A DNA stretch of 59,082 nt from an uncultured Bacteroidota bacterium (GCA_902635965.1 CACPQA010000012.1:1-59082); one strand, 5' to 3'. Positions 18,800-28,544 are shown, numbered from the stretch's first letter. The notes: generated by a model not told the origin, from the letters alone. A program made the numbers and translations.

Positions 18800-19416
18800 A
18801 ATATTTTAAGTTTTTTTAAATCAGCCTGCAAATTTTCTGGATTCTTAAAAAGAATACTTTTTTTTATTCCAAAATTAATAGCAGCATTTATATTTCTTTC
18901 ATTATCATCAATAAAAACTGTTTCATTACAGTTCAAATTATATCTGCTGATTGTTAATTGATAAATTTTATCGAAAGGTTTTCTTGTTTTTTCTTCTCCT
19001 GAGATTACAATTCCTGAAAATAATCTTAAAAATTTAAATCTTTTTAAAGCTACTGGAAAAGTTTCTGAGCTCCAATTAGTCAGTGCAATGATTTTAAATT
19101 TTTCTTTTTGATAAATATCTTTTAGTATTTTGACGGTTCCTGATATTTCACCGCCAAGCATTTCTTCCCATTTCCCATAATATGCAAGAATTAATTTTTC
19201 ATATTCAGGGAATAATTTTATTCTTTCTCTTGTAGCTTTTTTTAAAGGATATCCCATATCCTGGTTTTCATTCCACTCAAATGTGCAAACATTATTGTAG
19301 AAAAATTCACGATCAGTTTTGTTTTTAATTAATTTTTTAAAAACATAATCTGGATTCCAATCAATTAATACACCTCCTAAATCAAAAACTATATTTTTAA
19401 TCACTTTTTTTCTCAT
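18796..19416 (-). CDS. HAD-family phosphatase
   Basis: This is a 206-residue haloacid-dehalogenase-superfamily hydrolase, subfamily IA. Motif I is FDLGGVLIDWNPD, motif II is IALTNWS, the motif III lysine sits in EKTRKPFDKIY, and motif IV is FIDDNERNINAA. The pattern is closest to YihX-type sugar-phosphate phosphatases, so a small phosphorylated metabolite is the likely substrate. The ATG at 19416 overlaps the end of prfB by 20 bases, and the ArsC-like gene overlaps its own end by four, making a prfB-HAD-ArsC unit on the minus strand. Confidence 0.9.
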   Translation of the reverse strand: MRKKVIKNIVFDLGGVLIDWNPDYVFKKLIKNKTDREFFYNNVCTFEWNENQDMGYPLKKATRERIKLFPEYEKLILAYYGKWEEMLGGEISGTVKILKDIYQKEKFKIIALTNWSSETFPVALKRFKFLRLFSGIVISGEEKTRKPFDKIYQLTISRYNLNCNETVFIDDNERNINAAINFGIKKSILFKNPENLQADLKKLKIL

Positions 19417-20504
19417 CCTTTTGTCCTGATTGCATTAAAAATTCTTTAAGAAATACGTCAAGATTACCATTCATAACAGACTCTACATCTGATACTTCAC
19501 AATTACTTCTCAAATCTTTTACCAATTTATATGGGTGAAAAACATAGTTTCGAATTTGAGAACCCCATTCAATTTTCATTTTTGAAGCTTCAATTTTGTC
19601 CCTTTCTGAAGTTCTTTTTTTTAGCTCTATTTGGTACAGCTGAGATTTTAAAAGATGCAATGCTTTATTTTTATTATCAAGTTGAGAACGACTCTCTGAG
19701 TTCTCAACGATTATTCCTGTTGGTAAATGTTTTAATCTCACTGCAGTTTCAATTTTATTGACGCTTTGACCACCAGCCCCACTTGACCTCATGGTTTCCC
19801 ATTTAAGATCTGATGGATTGATTTCAATTTCGATCTCTTCATCAACTAGCGGATAAACGTAAACTGATGCGAAGGAAGTATGACGTTTTGCATTACTATC
19901 AAAAGGTGAAATTCTTACTAGCCTGTGAACTCCATTTTCTCCTTTGAGCCAACCAAAAGCGTAGTCTCCCTCTATTTGAATTGTAACGGTTTTAATTCCC
20001 GCAACATCCCCAGATTGATTATTTAGTTCTTTTAATTTGAATGAATTTTTTTCTCCCCACATTAAATACATTCTCATAAGCATTTCAGCCCAGTCACAAC
20101 TCTCTGTGCCCCCAGCCCCAGCATTAATTTGAACAATCGCACTCAAATTATCCCCTTCATTAGATAGCATGTTTTTAAACTCTATATTTTCGAGATGTTT
20201 CATGCATTTAGAATAGGATTCTTCAATTTCCTCAGAGGTGTTTTCTCCTTGTTCGTGGTATTGAAAGAGAATTTCAATGTCATCAAAAATGGTTTGAATT
20301 TGATTAAAATCAGTGATCCATTTTTTAATAGTTTTCATTTTCTTCATTACCCTTTCCGCTTCTTTTGCATCATTCCAAAAGTCCGATTTTGAAGTAATGA
20401 GTTCTATTTCTTTTAACCTTTTGAGTTTACCATCTATGTCAAAGATACCCCCTTAACGCATCCAGTCGCTTTTTAAGATTTGTTTTTTGATCATTTGAAA
20501 TCAT
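19397..20504 (-). CDS. prfB: Peptide chain release factor 2, with programmed +1 frameshift
   Basis: RF2 ends translation at UGA and UAA. Codons 1-21 start at ATG 20504 (MISNDQKTNLKKRLDALRGYL) and end at CTT followed by TGA. Shifting by one base to read GAC continues without a break to 19397, giving 368 residues, the normal RF2 length. The anticodon-like tripeptide SPF lies in VRISPFDSNAKRHTS and the catalytic GGQ in SSGAGGQSVNKIETAV. A purely in-frame reading from ATG 20347 would lose the first 52 residues. The HAD gene overlaps the 3' end. Autoregulation by RF2 level at the internal UGA is well established for this gene family. Confidence 0.96.
20436..20454 (-). other. prfB: RF2 programmed +1 frameshift site
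   Basis: On the minus strand the sequence is AAGGGGGTATCTTTGAC. It contains the canonical SD-like stimulator (AGGGGG), a short spacer, the slippery CTT codon at 20444-20442 and the in-frame TGA stop at 20441-20439. Slippage by one base makes the next codon GAC. This is the same layout as in E. coli prfB, and it is kept although this genome otherwise shows few Shine-Dalgarno sequences. Confidence 0.93.
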
Positions 20505-20580
20505 TTGTATTAAAATTTAAAAAATAAATTTACTGTTCTTTTTTTCTTTATTTTTAGGTACATGCGAAAATATAAATATA

Positions 20581-23016
20581 ATGCGTTTTAAAATCATAAT
20601 TTTTTTACTGTTTTTTTTTAATTTTCAACTTTATTCACTTACAAGACCGAACAACTTAATATTTGATAATTCTAATTCTTTTGAGCTACAGGAAAAAGTA
20701 TTTAAAGGTTTTTTTGAGTTTTCATATGATTATGAAGATGGTCGTATAATTTTAAAATTAAATAAAGCCAAACATTTAGAGAAAGAATTTTTATATGTAA
20801 GTAGCCTAAGTCAAGGAATAGGAAGTAATGACATAGGTCTTGACAGGGGTCAACTTGGAGAAGAACGATTGGTTTATTTTAAGAAGATGGGTAATAAAAT
20901 AATGTTGATTCAACCAAATCTAATTTTTAGAAGTAGCTCTTCCAACAAACTCGAAAAAAAATCTATCGATGAGGCATTTGCGAAGTCTGTTCTTTTCGGT
21001 TTTAATATTTATAAATCTACAAAAACAGATATTTTTATTGATCTAACTTCTTTTCTAATGCAAGATATGCATGGTGTTTCAAACAGATTAAAAAAAAGGA
21101 AGGAAGGTACTTATGTTATAGATAAGAACAGATCTGCTGTTTTTCTAGAAAGAACTAAAAATTTCCCTAAAAATACTGAGTTTGATGTAATGCTCACATT
21201 TTCTGGAATACCAACAGGAAAACTTCTTAAAACTGTTACACCCTCTCCGCAAAGCGTTACAGTTCATCAACACCATTCTTTCGTTGAGCTGCCAGATAAA
21301 AATTACACCCCTCGAGAATTCGATCCCAGATCTGGAGCCAATGGCCTTCATTTTTATGATTATTCTACACCTGTAAATAAATCAACCAAGAAAACCTACA
21401 TACTGAGACACAGATTGAAGAAGAAATATCCTTCTGAGAGGATAAGCGAAGCTATTGAACCTATAATATATTATTTAGATAATGGTACTCCCGAACCTGT
21501 AAGGTCTGCCCTAATAGAAGGTGGATTGTGGTGGAACCAAGCTTTTGAAAATGCGGGTTATAAAAACGCCTTTAGGATAGAAATTTTACCAGAAAATGTT
21601 GATCCATTAGATGTTAGATACAATGTGATTCAGTGGATTCACAGATCAACTAGAGGATGGAGTTATGGCTCTAGTGTAATAGACCCCAGAACTGGAGAAA
21701 TCATAAAAGGTCATGTAAGTTTAGGAAGCCTACGAATTCGTCAGGATTTCATGATTGCCCAATCATTGTCAAAGGATCCATACAAATATTCTGATGAAAA
21801 TGACATAGAAATGCTGAATATGTCAATTAATCGAATTAAGCAATTATCTGCTCATGAAATTGGTCATACACTTGGCTTTGCCCACAATTTTACGTCGAGT
21901 ATAAACAATAGGGAGTCAGTTATGGATTATCCCCACCCATTAATTGAACTTATGGATGGTGAAATTAAACTTGATAACGCTTATGATGAAGGAATTGGTG
22001 AATGGGATAAAACATCAGTACTTTACTCATATCAAGATTTTCCAGACGAACAAAATGAAAAAGATGAATTGAATAAAATTTTACATGATAGTTATAAAAA
22101 AGGTCAGAGATTTATAACTGATAAAGATGCGAGACCTATCGGTGGAGCTCATCCGAATGCTCATCTTTGGGATAATGGGTTAAACCCTATTAAAGAGTTC
22201 CATCACTTGCTCAAAGTTAGAAAAGTTGCGATGGATAATTTTTCAATTCATCAACTAAAAAGAGGTGATCCAATTTCAATACTCAGAGACAGGCTTGTAC
22301 CAATATACTTTCTTCACAGATATCAAATTGAAGCTGTTTCAAAACTAATTGGTGGGCAAAACTTCAATTATTCAGTTAAAGGTTTTTCAAATGAAAAAGT
22401 TTCACCTGTAAATGAAGTTGTTCAAAGAGATGCTCTTAATGCATTATGTGAATCACTGAATCAAAATCATTTAATAATTCCAAAAAAAATATTAGAGATT
22501 TTACCACCTTTTGCATTTGGGTCAAGCCAATCTCGGGAGAGTTTTTATGGCTTCACAGGTCCAACTTTTGACTTATTGAGTCCTATAAATTCCTTGAGTG
22601 ACATAATTTTCTCATTTATTTTAAATTCACAAAGAGCCAGTAGACTTGTGCAACAGAAGATATATTACAAAAACCAGCTTGGTTTAAATGAAAGTTTAGA
22701 TTTTATGATTAATAAGTTTTTTAAAACTAAAAACCATTATAACGTTAGTCAAGTTGACTTAATCATACGTAATAATTTAATTTTTAAAATAATTGACTTA
22801 TTTGAAGACAAAAATTCTCCAGTTGAGGTTAAATCAATTGTATTGAATAAACTTCAAGAATTAAATGCCTTTTTTGAAAATGCTGAAAATAAACATAGTA
22901 ATTATTTTAAGTTTATTTTAAAACAATTTTTCGAAGGTAAATTAAAGTTTGAATCAAAAATGAAGTTAAAGATTCCAGATGGATCTCCAATTGGTCAAAC
23001 ACTAAGTTGTCAATAG
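20581..23016 (+). CDS. Secreted zinc-dependent metalloprotease (DUF5117/DUF4953 type)
   Basis: This 811-residue protein starts with a signal peptide (MRFKIIIFLLFFFNFQLYSL) and is expected in the periplasm or outside the cell. The metzincin-type zinc site AHEIGHTLGFAHNF is complete, with His425, His429 and His435 as ligands and Glu426 as catalytic base. An EcxA-like, long Bacteroidota metalloprotease family has this architecture. An N-terminal domain of about 300 residues (including SLSQGIGSNDIGLDRGQ and LTFSG) precedes the catalytic core, and a helical region follows it. No type IX sorting domain is seen at the C-terminus. The threonine aldolase ATG directly follows the stop with no spacer. 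The substrate is unknown. Confidence 0.9.
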   Translation: MRFKIIIFLLFFFNFQLYSLTRPNNLIFDNSNSFELQEKVFKGFFEFSYDYEDGRIILKLNKAKHLEKEFLYVSSLSQGIGSNDIGLDRGQLGEERLVYFKKMGNKIMLIQPNLIFRSSSSNKLEKKSIDEAFAKSVLFGFNIYKSTKTDIFIDLTSFLMQDMHGVSNRLKKRKEGTYVIDKNRSAVFLERTKNFPKNTEFDVMLTFSGIPTGKLLKTVTPSPQSVTVHQHHSFVELPDKNYTPREFDPRSGANGLHFYDYSTPVNKSTKKTYILRHRLKKKYPSERISEAIEPIIYYLDNGTPEPVRSALIEGGLWWNQAFENAGYKNAFRIEILPENVDPLDVRYNVIQWIHRSTRGWSYGSSVIDPRTGEIIKGHVSLGSLRIRQDFMIAQSLSKDPYKYSDENDIEMLNMSINRIKQLSAHEIGHTLGFAHNFTSSINNRESVMDYPHPLIELMDGEIKLDNAYDEGIGEWDKTSVLYSYQDFPDEQNEKDELNKILHDSYKKGQRFITDKDARPIGGAHPNAHLWDNGLNPIKEFHHLLKVRKVAMDNFSIHQLKRGDPISILRDRLVPIYFLHRYQIEAVSKLIGGQNFNYSVKGFSNEKVSPVNEVVQRDALNALCESLNQNHLIIPKKILEILPPFAFGSSQSRESFYGFTGPTFDLLSPINSLSDIIFSFILNSQRASRLVQQKIYYKNQLGLNESLDFMINKFFKTKNHYNVSQVDLIIRNNLIFKIIDLFEDKNSPVEVKSIVLNKLQELNAFFENAENKHSNYFKFILKQFFEGKLKFESKMKLKIPDGSPIGQTLSCQ

Positions 23017-24045
23017 ATGAAAACCTTTGTTAATTTAATAAGTGACACAGTCACAAAACCAGATAATGAAATGATTGACTACATGTTAAATGCAGAAGTG
23101 GGTGACGATGTTTTTAAGGAAGATCCAACTGTAAATAAACTAGAGTTAATGCTGTGCGGTTTGTTTGGTAAAGAATCTGCGCTTTACTTTCCCTCTGGGA
23201 CCATGGCAAATCAAACGGCCATAAAAATTCATACGCAGCCAGGGGATCAATTAATATGCGATCACTTTTCTCATATTTTTAATTATGAAGGTGGTGGTGT
23301 AAGTTTTAATAGTGGGGTTTCCTGTTCTTTAATTGAGGGAGATAGAGGTAGAATTAAAGCTGAACAGGTTGAGAAAAAAATAAATCCAAGTGATTTTTAT
23401 CATTCACCAAGAACATCTTTAGTCTCAATCGAAAATACTACAAATAAGGGTGGGGGTGCATGTTACGATATAAGAGAATTAAAAAAAATAAACAAAGTTT
23501 GTAATAAATATGGCTTTCCAATTCATTTAGATGGAGCAAGATTGTGGAATGCGATGGTTGCGACTGACTCAAAACCGTCCGACTATGGTAAATTATTTGA
23601 TACAATTTCAGTTTGTTTTAGTAAGGGTTTGGGAGCACCTGTTGGTTCTGCACTCATTTGTTCAAAAAACAATTATGAAAAAGCACTTAGAATCAGAAAA
23701 ATTTTAGGTGGTGGGATGAGGCAATCAGGTTATCTTGCAGCTGCAGCAATTTATGGTATTGAAAATAATTGGGAAAAATTAAAAGAAGATCACAGAAAAG
23801 CAAAAGAATTATCCAAAATATTAATAAAAGTAAGGGGAGTAAAATATATTTATCCAGTTGAAACCAATATTATAATTTTTGAATTTGAAAACGAAGATTT
23901 AAAAAATCATTTCATTAAAAACATGAACAATTCAAAAATAAAAATTATAAGTATGGATAAACAAAAGTTAAGAATGGTAACTCACAGAGATTATAACGAG
24001 GAACAACATGAATATGTTTTGGAATCACTTAAAAAGTTATGGTAA
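23017..24045 (+). CDS. Low-specificity L-threonine aldolase
   Basis: This is a 342-residue PLP enzyme of fold type I that cleaves threonine or allo-threonine to glycine and acetaldehyde. Family motifs are NLISDTVTKPDNEM, GDDVFKEDPTVNKLE, YFPSGTMANQTAIKIH, HLDGARLWNA and the PLP-lysine region CFSKGLGAPVGSAL with Lys203. The length is normal. The ATG immediately follows the TAG of the metalloprotease gene, so it is probably translated from the same mRNA. No metabolic link to the protease is obvious. Related beta-eliminating lyases share the fold, but the motif set fits threonine aldolase best. Confidence 0.92.
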   Translation: MKTFVNLISDTVTKPDNEMIDYMLNAEVGDDVFKEDPTVNKLELMLCGLFGKESALYFPSGTMANQTAIKIHTQPGDQLICDHFSHIFNYEGGGVSFNSGVSCSLIEGDRGRIKAEQVEKKINPSDFYHSPRTSLVSIENTTNKGGGACYDIRELKKINKVCNKYGFPIHLDGARLWNAMVATDSKPSDYGKLFDTISVCFSKGLGAPVGSALICSKNNYEKALRIRKILGGGMRQSGYLAAAAIYGIENNWEKLKEDHRKAKELSKILIKVRGVKYIYPVETNIIIFEFENEDLKNHFIKNMNNSKIKIISMDKQKLRMVTHRDYNEEQHEYVLESLKKLW

Positions 24046-24057
24046 TCTAAATTGTTA

Positions 24058-26196
24058 ATGGTTAATAGAATTTATAATATTGCTGCCTTAATAAGTTTAA
24101 TTTTATTATTCAGTTGTACTGAAAAAAAAATAATGAATCAAGAACATCAATTTGAAGCTCCAAAACCTAAAATAAAGGAACACCAGCACAAAATCCACAA
24201 CGATATTAGGATCGACGAATTTTATTGGCTAAATAACCCTGATGATCCAGAAGTTATTGACTATCTAGAGAAGGAAAATCACTATTACAGAAATTCAACA
24301 AGACATTTAAAAGATTTAGAAGATCAATTGTTCTCTGAAATGAGAAGTAGAATAAAAGAAGATGAATCTTCCGCTCCTTATTTTTACAATGGTTATTGGT
24401 ATATTACACGCTATGAAAAAGACAAACAACACCCAATTTATACAAGAAAAAAAGAAAATTTATCAGCCACGGAAGAAGTTTTATTTGATTGCAATGAACT
24501 TGCAAAAGGCTATGATTATTTTAAATTGGTTGGCATTAATATAAGCCCAGATAATAAAAAAGTTGTATTTGGTGTTGACACTTTATCAAGACGTAAATAT
24601 ACCATAATGGTAAAAGATTTAGAATCCGATGAATTATTAGATATAAATATAAAAAATACAACTGGATATGGTGTTTGGGCTAATGATAATGAGCACATTT
24701 TTTATACTAAAAAAAACTCAAAAACACTAAGAGCGGAAAGTGTTTTTAGACAATCAATAAATCGGGGGAAAGTTTCGGATAAACTTATTTACACTGAAAC
24801 AGATAGTACATTTAGTACTTTTGTAAGTAAATCTAAATCAGAATCTTACATTTTTATAGGTTCATTCAGTACTCTAACTTCTGAATACCGTTTTTTAGAC
24901 GCCTCTAAACCTTTTGGTGATTTTAAATTGGTTCAAAAAAGAATAGATGGATTAGAATACAGTGTTTCACATTTTAAAAATAACTTCTACATATACTCCA
25001 ATGCAGACAATGCCAACAACTTTAAAATCGATGTCGTTCCAATATCAAATCCTTCAAAGGAAAATTGGAAAACTTTTTTACCACATAGGAAAGATATACT
25101 TTTAGAGGACATTGATTTATTCAAAAATTTTTGGGTTACTACTGAAAGATTTAATGGCCTCACCAAAATATTTATTAGAAACTGGAAAGATTCAGATAAA
25201 ATAGAAATAGATATGAATGGTGAAACTTATACAAGTTATACTTCAACCAACCTTGAGTTTGACACAAATTATCTGCGGTATGTTTTCTCCTCTATGACAC
25301 AGCCAAGTAAAGTTATTCAAATAGAAATGAATACTTTAAAAAAGAAGGTTCTTAAAGAGCAAATAATACAGGGTAATTTTGATTCAAATAATTATACTTC
25401 AAAAAGAATTTGGGTTGATTCTAGAGATGGCACGAAAATACCTGTTTCAATTTTACATAAAAAAAATATTGAAATTAATTCGAAAACCCCACTATTAATG
25501 TATGGTTATGGATCTTACGGGTCTACAATTGACCCATCTTTTTCATCTAATATCTTAAGTTTAGTTGATAGGGGTTTTATTTATTCTATTGCACATATTA
25601 GAGGCAGTGAGTACCTAGGAAGAGCTTGGTACGATGATGGTAAAATGTTGAATAAAAAAAATACTTTTTTTGATTTCATTGATGTTGCACGTCACTTGAT
25701 TGACCAAAATTACACTTCCTCCAAACACCTCTATGCCTATGGGGGTTCGGCTGGTGGCTTACTTATGGGTTTTGTTGTCAACGAAGCTCCAGATTTATTC
25801 AACGGGGTTATTGCTGCTGTTCCGTTTGTTGATGTTGTTACCACAATGCTTGATGAAAGTATACCTCTAACAACTGGAGAGTTTGACGAGTGGGGAAATC
25901 CCAAATATAAAAAGTATTACGACTATATTAAATCCTATTCTCCTTATGATAATATCAAGAACCAATTATATCCAAATTTACTAGTAACTTCTGGATTACA
26001 TGATTCCCAAGTACAATATTGGGAGCCCGCAAAATGGGTTGCTCGACTAAGGCTTAAATCAAAAAAAAGCAATCATAAAATTTATCTAGACACAAATATG
26101 GAAGCGGGACACGGAGGATCTTCAGGGAGGTTTAATTCTCTTAGAGAAACTTCAAAAAAATACTCCTTTTTAATAGGACTTGAGAACCAAAAATAA
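24058..26196 (+). CDS. S9A-family prolyl oligopeptidase, lipoprotein
   Basis: This is a 712-residue serine peptidase of the prolyl oligopeptidase/oligopeptidase B family, which cleaves short peptides. The start at ATG 24058 gives a lipoprotein signal (ISLILLFSC lipobox), so it is probably anchored to a membrane in the periplasm. A seven-bladed propeller region (roughly residues 80-440) precedes the alpha/beta hydrolase domain. The catalytic triad is complete: Ser564 in GGSAGG, Asp649 in SGLHDSQV and His685 in EAGHGG. The VAARLRLKS-like ending (here WVARLRLKSKKSNHKI) recalls oligopeptidase B, which cuts after basic residues. It lies 12 bases after the aldolase gene and 34 bases before the cysteine-synthase-like gene. 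Confidence 0.92.
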   Translation: MVNRIYNIAALISLILLFSCTEKKIMNQEHQFEAPKPKIKEHQHKIHNDIRIDEFYWLNNPDDPEVIDYLEKENHYYRNSTRHLKDLEDQLFSEMRSRIKEDESSAPYFYNGYWYITRYEKDKQHPIYTRKKENLSATEEVLFDCNELAKGYDYFKLVGINISPDNKKVVFGVDTLSRRKYTIMVKDLESDELLDINIKNTTGYGVWANDNEHIFYTKKNSKTLRAESVFRQSINRGKVSDKLIYTETDSTFSTFVSKSKSESYIFIGSFSTLTSEYRFLDASKPFGDFKLVQKRIDGLEYSVSHFKNNFYIYSNADNANNFKIDVVPISNPSKENWKTFLPHRKDILLEDIDLFKNFWVTTERFNGLTKIFIRNWKDSDKIEIDMNGETYTSYTSTNLEFDTNYLRYVFSSMTQPSKVIQIEMNTLKKKVLKEQIIQGNFDSNNYTSKRIWVDSRDGTKIPVSILHKKNIEINSKTPLLMYGYGSYGSTIDPSFSSNILSLVDRGFIYSIAHIRGSEYLGRAWYDDGKMLNKKNTFFDFIDVARHLIDQNYTSSKHLYAYGGSAGGLLMGFVVNEAPDLFNGVIAAVPFVDVVTTMLDESIPLTTGEFDEWGNPKYKKYYDYIKSYSPYDNIKNQLYPNLLVTSGLHDSQVQYWEPAKWVARLRLKSKKSNHKIYLDTNMEAGHGGSSGRFNSLRETSKKYSFLIGLENQK

Positions 26197-26230
26197 ATTA
26201 TTTAAATTTGCACCGGCCAAAAGTTCTAAA

Positions 26231-27268
26231 ATGAATTCGCAATCATATATGTATCCTAATTTGCTTAATCTTATTGGAAAAACACCCCTTATTAAATTAA
26301 ATAAAATAGCATTAAATTTTAAGGGTACATATTTGGCAAAATGGGAGGCATTTAATCCTGGACATTCAAATAAAGATAGAATTGCATTACACATTATTCA
26401 AACTCTCGAGGAACAGTGTGCAATAAATGAAGAAACTACGATTATTGAGACTACATCCGGTAATACTGGTTTTAGTTTAGCAATGGTGGCTATAATTAAA
26501 GGGTATAGATGTGTTTTAGCTGTGAACTCAAAATGTTCAGATGATAAAATTAATATGTTAAGAGCTTTAGGTGCTGAGGTATACGTATGTCCAGCAAATG
26601 TTAAAGCTGACGATCCCAGATCATACCATCAGATTGCAAAAAAATTATTAAATGAAACTAAAAACTCAATTTACATAAATCAATATTTCAACGAACTTAA
26701 CGTCCAAGCTCATTACAAAACTACAGGCCCAGAGATTTGGAACCAGACTGAGGGAAAAATAACTCATTTGGTAGCTTGTAGCGGTACAGGTGGTACTATT
26801 TCAGGTTGTGCAAAATATTTGAAAAAAATGAACCCTTCCATAAAGATTATAGGTGTTGATGCATACGGTTCTGTTTTAAAAAAATATCACGAGACCAGTG
26901 AATTAGATCCTAATGAAATATATCCATACAGGATTGAAGGATTGGGGAAAAATCATATTCCAAGTACAACCAATTTTGAGTTAATTGATGAATTTATAAA
27001 AGTATCTGATGAAAAAAGTGCATATATGGCTCGAAAAATCACAAAGGAAGAAGGGATATTTGTAGGTTACACTTCGGGAGCTGCGTTTGAAGCAGTAAGA
27101 TTATTGAATAAGAAAAATAAATTTTCAAATAAAGACTGTATAGTTGTTGTTTTCCCAGATCATGGATCAAGATATCTAAGTAAAATTTATAATGAGAAGT
27201 GGATGTTAGATCAAGGATTCAATCAATACAATATTCTCGAAAAACAATCTAAAGTTGAATATATATAA
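26231..27268 (+). CDS. PLP-dependent cysteine synthase family enzyme, candidate cysteate synthase
   Basis: This is a 345-residue fold-type II PLP enzyme. The lysine loop is NPGHSNKDRIA (Lys48) where O-acetylserine sulfhydrylases have NPGGSVKDR; the substrate loop ETTSGNTGFS (residues 73-82) and the PLP-phosphate loop CSGTGGTISG are intact. I use ATG 26231, because an upstream in-frame ATG lies inside the peptidase gene. The next gene is a serine-palmitoyltransferase-like enzyme 25 bases away. In capnine-producing Bacteroidota, a cysteine-synthase-like enzyme makes cysteate from O-phosphoserine and sulfite, and a serine-palmitoyltransferase homologue acylates it. The pairing and the altered lysine loop suggest that role here. 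Ordinary cysteine or cystathionine synthase remains possible. Confidence 0.85.
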   Translation: MNSQSYMYPNLLNLIGKTPLIKLNKIALNFKGTYLAKWEAFNPGHSNKDRIALHIIQTLEEQCAINEETTIIETTSGNTGFSLAMVAIIKGYRCVLAVNSKCSDDKINMLRALGAEVYVCPANVKADDPRSYHQIAKKLLNETKNSIYINQYFNELNVQAHYKTTGPEIWNQTEGKITHLVACSGTGGTISGCAKYLKKMNPSIKIIGVDAYGSVLKKYHETSELDPNEIYPYRIEGLGKNHIPSTTNFELIDEFIKVSDEKSAYMARKITKEEGIFVGYTSGAAFEAVRLLNKKNKFSNKDCIVVVFPDHGSRYLSKIYNEKWMLDQGFNQYNILEKQSKVEYI

Positions 27269-27293
27269 TAATTAAAATATATTCGTAAAAAAA

Positions 27294-28544
27294 ATGAAAG
27301 ATCTATTTCAAAGAATTATAGAAAATAAGGGTCCGTTAGGTAAATGGGCTTCAATTGCAGAAGGGTATTTTGTGTTTCCAAAATTAGAGGGACCTATTTC
27401 TAATAGAATGAAGTTTAATGGAAAAGAGGTCATTACTTGGAGTGTAAATGACTACCTAGGACTTGCTAATAATCCTGAAGTGAGAGAAATAGATTCAGAA
27501 GCAGCAAGGAAATTTGGTTCAGCACATCCTATGGGTGCGAGAATGATGTCTGGTCACACAGATTTACATGAAAAATTAGAAAAGATACTTGCTGATTTAG
27601 TAAACAAGGAGTCCTCTTATGTTTTAAATTTTGGATATCAAGGTATTCTATCCACTATAGACACGTTAGTTTCTAAAAACGATGTTATAGTTTATGATAG
27701 TGATTCTCATGCTTGCATTATTGACGGAGTAAGACTTCATCTAGGAAAACGTTTTACTTATAAACATAATGACATAGAAAGTTTAGAGAAAAATCTTATT
27801 AGAGCCTCTAAAGTTGCAACAAATTACGATGGAGGTATTTTAGTTATATCTGAAGGTGTTTTCGGAATGAGAGGTGAACAAGGTAAGTTAAAGGAAATTG
27901 TTAAGTTAAAGGAAAAATATAAATTTAGATTTTTAGTTGATGACGCACATGGTTTTGGGACTCTAGGAAAAAATGGTTCAGGAACTGGTGATGAGCAAGC
28001 TATTCAAGATGAAATAGACGTTTATTTTGCAACTTTTGCAAAGTCTGTTGCATCAACTGGAGCCTTTATTGCTGGTTCAAAGGAAGTGATTGATTTTCTC
28101 AAATATAATATGCGTTCTCAAATGTTTGCAAAGTCTTTACAAAGTGTTTTGGTCTATGGCATTATTAAAAGGATAGAAATGATGAAATCTAGACCAGAAT
28201 TTAAAAAAAAGTTATGGGACAATGTTTTTTCTCTTCAGGAAGGACTAAAAAACCGCGGGTTTGATATTGGGAATACTCAAAGTTGTGTAACACCTGTTTA
28301 CTTGAAAGGAAGCATCCCAGAAGCTATGGTCTTGGTTAAGGATTTGAGAGAAAACTTTGGTATTTTTTGTTCTATCGTTGTCTATCCAGTTATACCAAAG
28401 GGCCTTATATTGTTAAGATTAATTCCAACAGCTTCACATACTCTAAAAGACATAGAAGTTACTCTTGATGCATTTTCTTCCATTAGGGAGAAATTAAATA
28501 ATGGAACTTATAAAACAATGTCCGAAGCAATTCCCGCACTCTAG
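27294..28544 (+). CDS. Alpha-oxoamine synthase (serine palmitoyltransferase/KBL family), candidate cysteate acyltransferase
   Basis: This is a 416-residue fold-type I PLP enzyme of the alpha-oxoamine synthase family, which condenses an amino acid with an acyl thioester and releases CO2. Visible motifs are WSVNDYLGLANNPEV, YDSDSHACIIDGVR, VDDAHGFGTLGKNGSG and the PLP lysine Lys250 in FATFAKSVASTGAF. The last resembles Bacteroidota serine palmitoyltransferases more than glycine C-acetyltransferase or BioF. No biotin genes are nearby. Next to a cysteine-synthase-like gene, the best hypothesis is condensation of cysteate with a fatty acyl donor to form a sulfonolipid base; sphinganine synthesis from serine is the alternative. 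Its end overlaps convergent dnaN by four bases. Confidence 0.88.
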   Translation: MKDLFQRIIENKGPLGKWASIAEGYFVFPKLEGPISNRMKFNGKEVITWSVNDYLGLANNPEVREIDSEAARKFGSAHPMGARMMSGHTDLHEKLEKILADLVNKESSYVLNFGYQGILSTIDTLVSKNDVIVYDSDSHACIIDGVRLHLGKRFTYKHNDIESLEKNLIRASKVATNYDGGILVISEGVFGMRGEQGKLKEIVKLKEKYKFRFLVDDAHGFGTLGKNGSGTGDEQAIQDEIDVYFATFAKSVASTGAFIAGSKEVIDFLKYNMRSQMFAKSLQSVLVYGIIKRIEMMKSRPEFKKKLWDNVFSLQEGLKNRGFDIGNTQSCVTPVYLKGSIPEAMVLVKDLRENFGIFCSIVVYPVIPKGLILLRLIPTASHTLKDIEVTLDAFSSIREKLNNGTYKTMSEAIPAL

